From Syntrophomonas sp. DTU019 (GTDB lineage Bacteria; Bacillota; Syntrophomonadia; Syntrophomonadales; Syntrophomonadaceae), in the NCBI GenBank assembly GCA_913757435.1, contig CAJYDM010000005.1, forward strand, positions 186,001 through 250,000: a stretch of 64,000 nt of DNA. The letters are read 5' to 3'. The position numbers and the translations under genes were made by a program. Position 1 is the first letter of the stretch. Each line of letters opens with the position of its first letter. Under the pieces are notes generated by a model. That model had not been told where the DNA came from. It saw only the letters and a list, made by a program, of their open reading frames with translations, and ran no database searches. Below, piece by piece: positions 62,532 through 64,000 of the stretch.

Positions 62532-64000
62532 ATGGAGAGGTTAGAAGTGTACTGGGCCCATTACAACAAAAATGTAAAACAGTGGCTACCGGAGCATTTG
62601 CAGTTGGTAAGCAGAGGCTGCCAATCGGCTGTCTCAGAATATATTAACTTTCGCGGTATCAAAGCCGAACAGTTCGAAAAACTGGCTATGCTGTGCGGAA
62701 AATATCATGACTTGGGCAAGTATACGGATTTTTTTCAGGATTATATGATTAAGGGGCAAAATTCGCCGGATCAAGATCATGCGCACATATCGGCGTTGTA
62801 TGTCTATAATATGCTGAACGGTTCTGCAGATGGCCGACCTGATCTTAACATGATAATCAGCTTTTTTTGCTATCTTGCGGTGCGCTTGCATCATAGCAAC
62901 CTGCGAGTGCACGGTCTGAATACGAATCCCAATGACATGACCAAATCCCTGCTAAATAAACAGAAGAACTTGTTGCAGAATGCGGAAAAGATTCTGAAAG
63001 AGTTCCCTGAAAAATGCAGCAGGAAAGACTTTGAAGACTACTTAAGTTTAGGAAACACCGTTTTGCAAAACATCTGCGACATCCCGCACTATTTAAAAAG
63101 TGCCAGATTGAAAAATGCTCAATGGTTTTTCTTCTTGATTCTTTTATTTTCGCTGCTGATTGATCAGGATAAACTTGATTCCGCCCAGATCGCAATCAAA
63201 GTAAGAAATCAGATTAGCCCGGATAGGATTCCTGAGTACCTGGTGAAAAAAAACAAGGGAAAGCACCTAGAATTAAATGAGCGCCGGGAAAATGCTAGAA
63301 AAGAAGTAATTGAAGTTCTAAGCAAGATGACTGAGCAGGAAATACTGGACCACAGAATCTATACTTTAACCGCTCCCACTGGAATAGGCAAAACCTTAGC
63401 CTCTTTGCAGGCAGCTGCCTATTTATCTCATAGGCTTAAAGGATTGGGCTTAAAGAAACTGCCCAAGATAATTACAGCTATCCCCTTCGTGAACATTATT
63501 GAGCAAAACCTTGAAGATTATCAAGAAATCTGTGGCGAAGACGTAAGTTTGCTGGCCCACTACCATCTTGGCCAAGTTGAGAAGCATACAGACCAGCACC
63601 GCTCTTTGGAAAACGTGCTGCTAGAAACCGAATCTTGGGAAGCAGATGTAATCATAACTACCTATGTACAGTTGCTGCAATCTTTGCTATCAAATCGAAA
63701 TCGAAATCTCAAGAAGATAAACAAATTAGCGGGCAGCATAGTGATTATGGATGAGATCCAGGCCCTGCCAGATGAATATATGCCCCTGATTGGAGCTGTT
63801 ATAAGAAGGTTGGCGGCACATTATGGTACCCGTTTTATCTTGATGACAGCAACCCAGCCGAAAATCATGCAGTTTGCCGATCAGCTTAAAGATGATATAG
63901 GTATGCTTCAACCAAGCATTGAATTATTACCTAATAATGAAGCTTATTTTACCAATTTAAGAAGAACCCAGTTCATATCATTAATTGAGGGCCGAGCCAT
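62532..64000 (+). CDS. cas3: CRISPR-associated helicase/nuclease Cas3 (partial, runs off the window)
   Basis: The first 489 codons are present. N-terminal HD nuclease: CGKYHDLGKYTDFFQDY (HD pair), DHAHISALY, LAVRLHHSNL. Then SF2 helicase: Walker A LTAPTGIGKTLASLQAA, motif II VIMDEIQALPDEY, motif III LMTATQPK. It degrades target DNA after Cascade recognition. The HD domain is fused, as is usual for I-B. It continues past the end of the window, and cas4/cas1/cas2 and arrays are expected outside. Confidence 0.93.
   Translation, partial: MERLEVYWAHYNKNVKQWLPEHLQLVSRGCQSAVSEYINFRGIKAEQFEKLAMLCGKYHDLGKYTDFFQDYMIKGQNSPDQDHAHISALYVYNMLNGSADGRPDLNMIISFFCYLAVRLHHSNLRVHGLNTNPNDMTKSLLNKQKNLLQNAEKILKEFPEKCSRKDFEDYLSLGNTVLQNICDIPHYLKSARLKNAQWFFFLILLFSLLIDQDKLDSAQIAIKVRNQISPDRIPEYLVKKNKGKHLELNERRENARKEVIEVLSKMTEQEILDHRIYTLTAPTGIGKTLASLQAAAYLSHRLKGLGLKKLPKIITAIPFVNIIEQNLEDYQEICGEDVSLLAHYHLGQVEKHTDQHRSLENVLLETESWEADVIITTYVQLLQSLLSNRNRNLKKINKLAGSIVIMDEIQALPDEYMPLIGAVIRRLAAHYGTRFILMTATQPKIMQFADQLKDDIGMLQPSIELLPNNEAYFTNLRRTQFISLIEGRA

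Overview
The window reads as a chromosomal segment of a spore-forming, anaerobic, low-to-mid GC Firmicute, most likely Syntrophomonas or a close relative in the Syntrophomonadaceae. This is inferred from gene content and order, not from a database search. The evidence is: a Bacillus-type yebC-bofC-ruv-que-tgt-yajC-secDF block, sporulation genes (bofC-like, gerW/ytfJ, spmA, spmB), a three-subunit NADH-linked [FeFe] hydrogenase, formate-tetrahydrofolate ligase, glutaconate-type CoA-transferases, crotonase-like and 4-hydroxybutyryl-CoA-dehydratase-like proteins, and S-layer (SLH) proteins.

Layout. 1-14 kb: housekeeping run (methyltransferase, yebC, bofC-like, ruvCAB, queH, queA, tgt, yajC, HD protein, secD, secF), then a metal-efflux gene behind an attenuator-like leader, a LapA-like protein and lysA. 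14-19 kb: two SLH-domain surface proteins; the second is preceded by an overlapping 17-codon leader ORF. 19-25.6 kb: a DHH-CBS-tRNA nucleotidyltransferase fusion, an M50 protease, scpA, scpB, a DUF1992 gene, a DUF2953 gene and gerW. 25.6-27.7 kb: group II intron. 28-31.7 kb: spmAB, fhs, folE. 31.8-37.1 kb: gapN and the hydrogenase operon. 37.2-43.5 kb: DUF2726, thrC with a convergent mutase-family gene (possible homoserine kinase), a PAS-like coiled-coil protein, an FFTR-like flavoprotein and a small hypothetical gene. 43.7-45.7 kb: five tRNA genes; a Fic toxin-antitoxin pair sits between two identical 71-bp copies of the tRNA-Leu 3' end. 46-50.6 kb: a CoA-transferase subunit A gene split by an IS1634-family element, followed by an intact A/B pair. 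50.8-55.3 kb: a divergent crotonase, a VanRS-like two-component system with a D,D-carboxypeptidase, a decayed tRNA-Leu-like end and a Cys-rich protein. 55.8-57.3 kb: AbfD-like protein. 57.8-64 kb: start of a type I-B CRISPR-Cas operon (cas6-cas8b-cas7-cas5-cas3), cut by the window end; no CRISPR array is visible.

The most unusual signal is a family of intergenic palindromes. Each half-unit has a near-constant loop (about AGAGGGACGTTCTTTTT) closed by one of several different short stems (CCAAC/GTTGG, GGAAGC/GCTTCC, GTGAC/GTCAC, GTCA/TGAC, TGACAC/GTGTCA), so the stem changes while pairing is kept. At least nine members are present. One is interrupted by a 160-bp MITE with an exact 4-bp target duplication, and another by the group II intron. 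Start codons were moved from the longest-ORF position where a ribosome-binding site or family N-terminus supported another start; this is stated per gene.
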